NCBI GenBank assembly: GCA_046259385.1
Contig: JBJYWI010000232.1
Location: 1-34,968, forward strand
DNA length: 34,968 bases
Direction of reading: 5' to 3'
Origin: CAVWDI01 sp046259385
GTDB taxonomy: Bacteria > Chloroflexota > Anaerolineae > Anaerolineales > UBA4823
Part shown: piece by piece, positions 33,208 through 34,968 of the stretch
How positions within the stretch are numbered: position 1 is the stretch's first letter
Layout of the letters: each line of letters opens with the position of its first letter
The notes under the pieces: generated by a model
The model's database searches: none
Seen by the model: the letters and a program-made list of their open reading frames with translations, nothing else
What the model was told of the DNA's origin: nothing
Position numbers and translations under genes: made by a program

Positions 33208-34167
33208 TTATACCCCAATCGGGGTAAGTCCAGCTTCAATCTCCTGGCGTTTTGTTTCAAGGAATGGGGGCAGGATCAGTTTTTCTCCCAGGGCGCCCTG
33301 GTCTTCATCGATCGAAAAGCCCGGACCATCCGTGGCGATTTCAAACAGAATGCCGTTAGAAACCCGGAAGTAGATTGATCGGAACCAGAACCTGTCGATT
33401 AAACCACTGACGCGTAACCCAGCTTGGGACAAGCCTGTGTGCCATTCTTTCTGGGTCTCAAAATCATTGACCCTGAAGGCGATATGGTGGGTTCCGCCGG
33501 CGCCTAAACGGGCTTGTCCCAGGTGAGGTTGTTCGAGCAACCAGACCTCGGACCCAGGACCACCGTTAATTCTGGTTGTATAAACAACCGCATGCGATTG
33601 CCGGTCGACCCAGTCCAGGCGTTCCACTTCTTCAAAATTAAGGATGCCTTTAAAAATGTTGTCGAGCTGGCTGATCGAAGGAATGGAGAGGATTGAGCTG
33701 TAGAAGCCGCGCAGGGCAAACTCCTCCGGGATATCCGGTTTTTGCCAGATCTCCCCTTCAAAATCTTGGCCGTTGTCATTGACAAGGTATAATCGCTGGC
33801 CTTCTTGGTCTTCGAAATGCAGCAGCTGCCGCCCGCCAAATTCTGTGATCGGGTCATGTACAATGTCTTTTTCGACAAACCTTTGTTTCCAAAACTCCAA
33901 TGCGTTGAAGCTTGACACACGGAAGGCTGTACCTGTGATGCTGTCTGTCCCGCGCTCTTCAAGTCGCATATGGGGCCAGTCGAAAAAGGTTATATCAGTG
34001 CCGGGGTTGCCCAGTTTATCGGCATAAAAAAGGTGATAAGCGGAAACATCGTCCTGGTTAACTGATTTTTTGACCAGCCTGAGTCCCAGATCATTGGTAT
34101 AAAATTCCAGATTGTCCGACACCCTGGCAGTAACTGCGGTAACGTGGTGAATTCCGGTTAGTTGCAC
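33208..34167 (-). CDS. VOC family ring-cleaving dioxygenase (MhqO-like)
   Basis: The 319-residue protein has two VOC modules, the layout of MhqA/MhqO-type ring-cleaving dioxygenases. Metal ligands are likely H7 or H8 in GIHHVTAVTARV, a histidine in GGTHHIAFRV and the Glu in GILFEIATDGPGF. The LRLVKKSVNQDD phrase is also typical of the family. Relatives take part in breakdown of hydroquinones and other aromatics and in defence against quinones. It is followed at 4 bases by the esterase. No regulator such as MhqR is next to the pair in this window. Confidence 0.88.
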   Translation of the reverse strand: MQLTGIHHVTAVTARVSDNLEFYTNDLGLRLVKKSVNQDDVSAYHLFYADKLGNPGTDITFFDWPHMRLEERGTDSITGTAFRVSSFNALEFWKQRFVEKDIVHDPITEFGGRQLLHFEDQEGQRLYLVNDNGQDFEGEIWQKPDIPEEFALRGFYSSILSIPSISQLDNIFKGILNFEEVERLDWVDRQSHAVVYTTRINGGPGSEVWLLEQPHLGQARLGAGGTHHIAFRVNDFETQKEWHTGLSQAGLRVSGLIDRFWFRSIYFRVSNGILFEIATDGPGFSIDEDQGALGEKLILPPFLETKRQEIEAGLTPIGV

Positions 34168-34541
34168 TTAATTATTTCCTCCTGGTAAAACAATTTTTAG
34201 TTTTTATATATTGTAATGATATTGTACAGGTAATATACAAATAATGCAAATGAATATTTGTTAATGGTTTGAAAAAGAGAAGACAATATTCTTGTTGTAG
34301 TCTATTCTTTGATTAGACAATACAGAAATAGCACTTGCATAGAACGACAGTGTTTGGAATTATTTTGCGATATTTTTGTTCGAAAAGATAAACCGAGATT
34401 AATTTTTGTACTATATTATGAAATAAAAACTGCTCGAAATTCTAACCGAGCAGTTCTTATCAACAGTCAGTATTTAGAGCCCTTGAATTTTACTGATCCA
34501 GTCCAGCCTAATCGTACAAGGGCCCTAAATGTATGGTATTC
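34168..34541. other. Spacer between the VOC dioxygenase and cold-shock genes
   Basis: A/T-rich spacer with no gene. It holds the terminator of the cold-shock gene and the promoter region of the dioxygenase-esterase pair. Confidence 0.5.
34420..34455 (-). terminator. Terminator of the cold-shock gene
   Basis: AACTGCTCG (34428-34436) and CGAGCAGTT (34447-34455) form a perfect 9-bp stem. On the minus strand a T-rich tract follows. It lies about 90 bases after the cold-shock stop. Confidence 0.85.
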
Positions 34542-34763
34542 TCACTGATAAATTTCAATAACATTCACTTGCTGGGCTTGGGGGCCTTTTTCGGTCTCAG
34601 CGATCGCGAATTCAACCCGCTGACCTTCGTATAACGAACGGAAACCGACTCCGTTGATCGAGTTGTAATGGACAAACACATCTTCACCGCTTTCTCGTGT
34701 GATAAAGCCGTATCCTTTCCTGTCGTCAAACCATTTCACTGTTCCTGTTTCTCGTTCATTCAT
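34542..34763 (-). CDS. Cold-shock protein (CspA family)
   Basis: From the ATG at 34763, with AAAGGAG 8 bases upstream, the protein is 73 residues. It is a single OB-fold cold-shock domain with RNP1 KGYGFIT and RNP2 VFVHYNSI, plus GTVKWFDDRKGYG. Such proteins bind single-stranded RNA and DNA and melt secondary structure at low temperature. The GPQAQQVNV end is standard. A longer reading to 34799 would cover the ribosome-binding site and is rejected. The region before it (34764-34968) would hold its leader and promoter; no clear promoter is visible. Confidence 0.95.
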   Translation of the reverse strand: MNERETGTVKWFDDRKGYGFITRESGEDVFVHYNSINGVGFRSLYEGQRVEFAIAETEKGPQAQQVNVIEIYQ

Positions 34764-34799
34764 ATAATCGTCTCCTTTACTTTTTTTCCTACGCTTCAA

Positions 34800-34968
34800 A
34801 TGAATAACGTGATAGAAATTTTTCTAACATCAAGTGGAGCTTATTGACAATTGCCTGCTACAAAAAATCCATTTTTTCCAAATTGTTATTGTAGGCGAAT
34901 TAAATATACTTCGTGCGACCTACCTCCGAAAGAGGAATCGAGTCGCCAAAGCGCTCCTTAAAAATTCG
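34800..34968. other. Right edge, upstream of the cold-shock gene
   Basis: No gene is evident. A TATACT box near 34906 might belong to a plus-strand transcript leaving the window, but the match is weak. Confidence 0.25.

Noticed and set aside
1..34968. tRNA, rRNA, CRISPR, IS elements or phage genes
   Set aside because: No tRNA T-loop context, repeat-spacer pattern, transposase or integrase was found on either strand.

Overview
The window looks like a chromosomal segment of an anaerobic or facultative, probably Gram-positive-like or Chloroflexota (Anaerolineae-type) bacterium. The inference rests on gene mix: DegV, a GH94 phosphorylase, an octaheme cytochrome, a YeeE/YedE-rhodanese fusion, a clostripain-type surface protease, DUF2892 and a PAS-GAF hybrid kinase. 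No rRNA, tRNA, ribosomal protein or other taxonomic marker gene was seen, so the placement is tentative. There is no phage, IS element or CRISPR array.

Layout. 1-1.4 kb: a degV-DUF423 pair (minus). 1.5-1.8 kb: a decayed DUF4242 gene. 1.9-6.3 kb: two histidine kinase/receiver proteins (minus), neither with a DNA-binding output domain. 6.5-9.2 kb: a decayed VOC fragment and a GH94 cellobiose-phosphorylase-like enzyme (minus). 9.5-16.0 kb: the most distinctive region, a plus-strand sulfur/redox operon: ArsR-type regulator with a palindromic operator, octaheme tetrathionate-reductase-family cytochrome, heptaheme cytochrome fused to a cytochrome b membrane domain, YeeE half-transporter, and a second YeeE/YedE half fused to a rhodanese-like domain. 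A TauE/SafE-type exporter faces it. The last operon gene is interrupted by one in-frame TGA exactly where the GG-x-Cys-PGT cysteine belongs, with a short hairpin behind it. It is therefore a candidate selenoprotein.

17-22.4 kb: two SnoaL-like proteins, a broken VOC gene, a divergent MFS/TetR pair with several palindromic operators, an NrnA-like DHH phosphoesterase and an MscS C-terminal relic. 22.5-25 kb: HtrA-like protease and Hsp20 (minus), a protein quality-control pair. 25.2-28.9 kb: a membrane-anchored C11 peptidase, a DUF2892 protein and a Crp/Fnr regulator whose gene end carries a perfect CRP-type palindrome placed like a class II activator site for the DUF2892 promoter. 29-32.5 kb: a decayed membrane-protein gene, a CDF metal exporter, a decayed FTR1 iron permease and a ferritin-like protein. 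32.5-34.8 kb: a carboxylesterase/ring-cleaving dioxygenase pair resembling MhqD/MhqO, and a cold-shock protein.

How it fits together. The 9.5-16.9 kb genes can be read as one pathway: uptake or routing of a sulfur oxyanion or sulfane sulfur by the YeeE halves, electron transfer between a quinone pool and an external sulfur or nitrogen oxyanion by the two multiheme cytochromes, and sulfite or sulfonate efflux by the TSUP protein. An unusual number of decayed genes (six loci) lies between intact genes, which points to active gene erosion. That erosion is also the main alternative explanation for the in-frame TGA in the YeeE/YedE gene.
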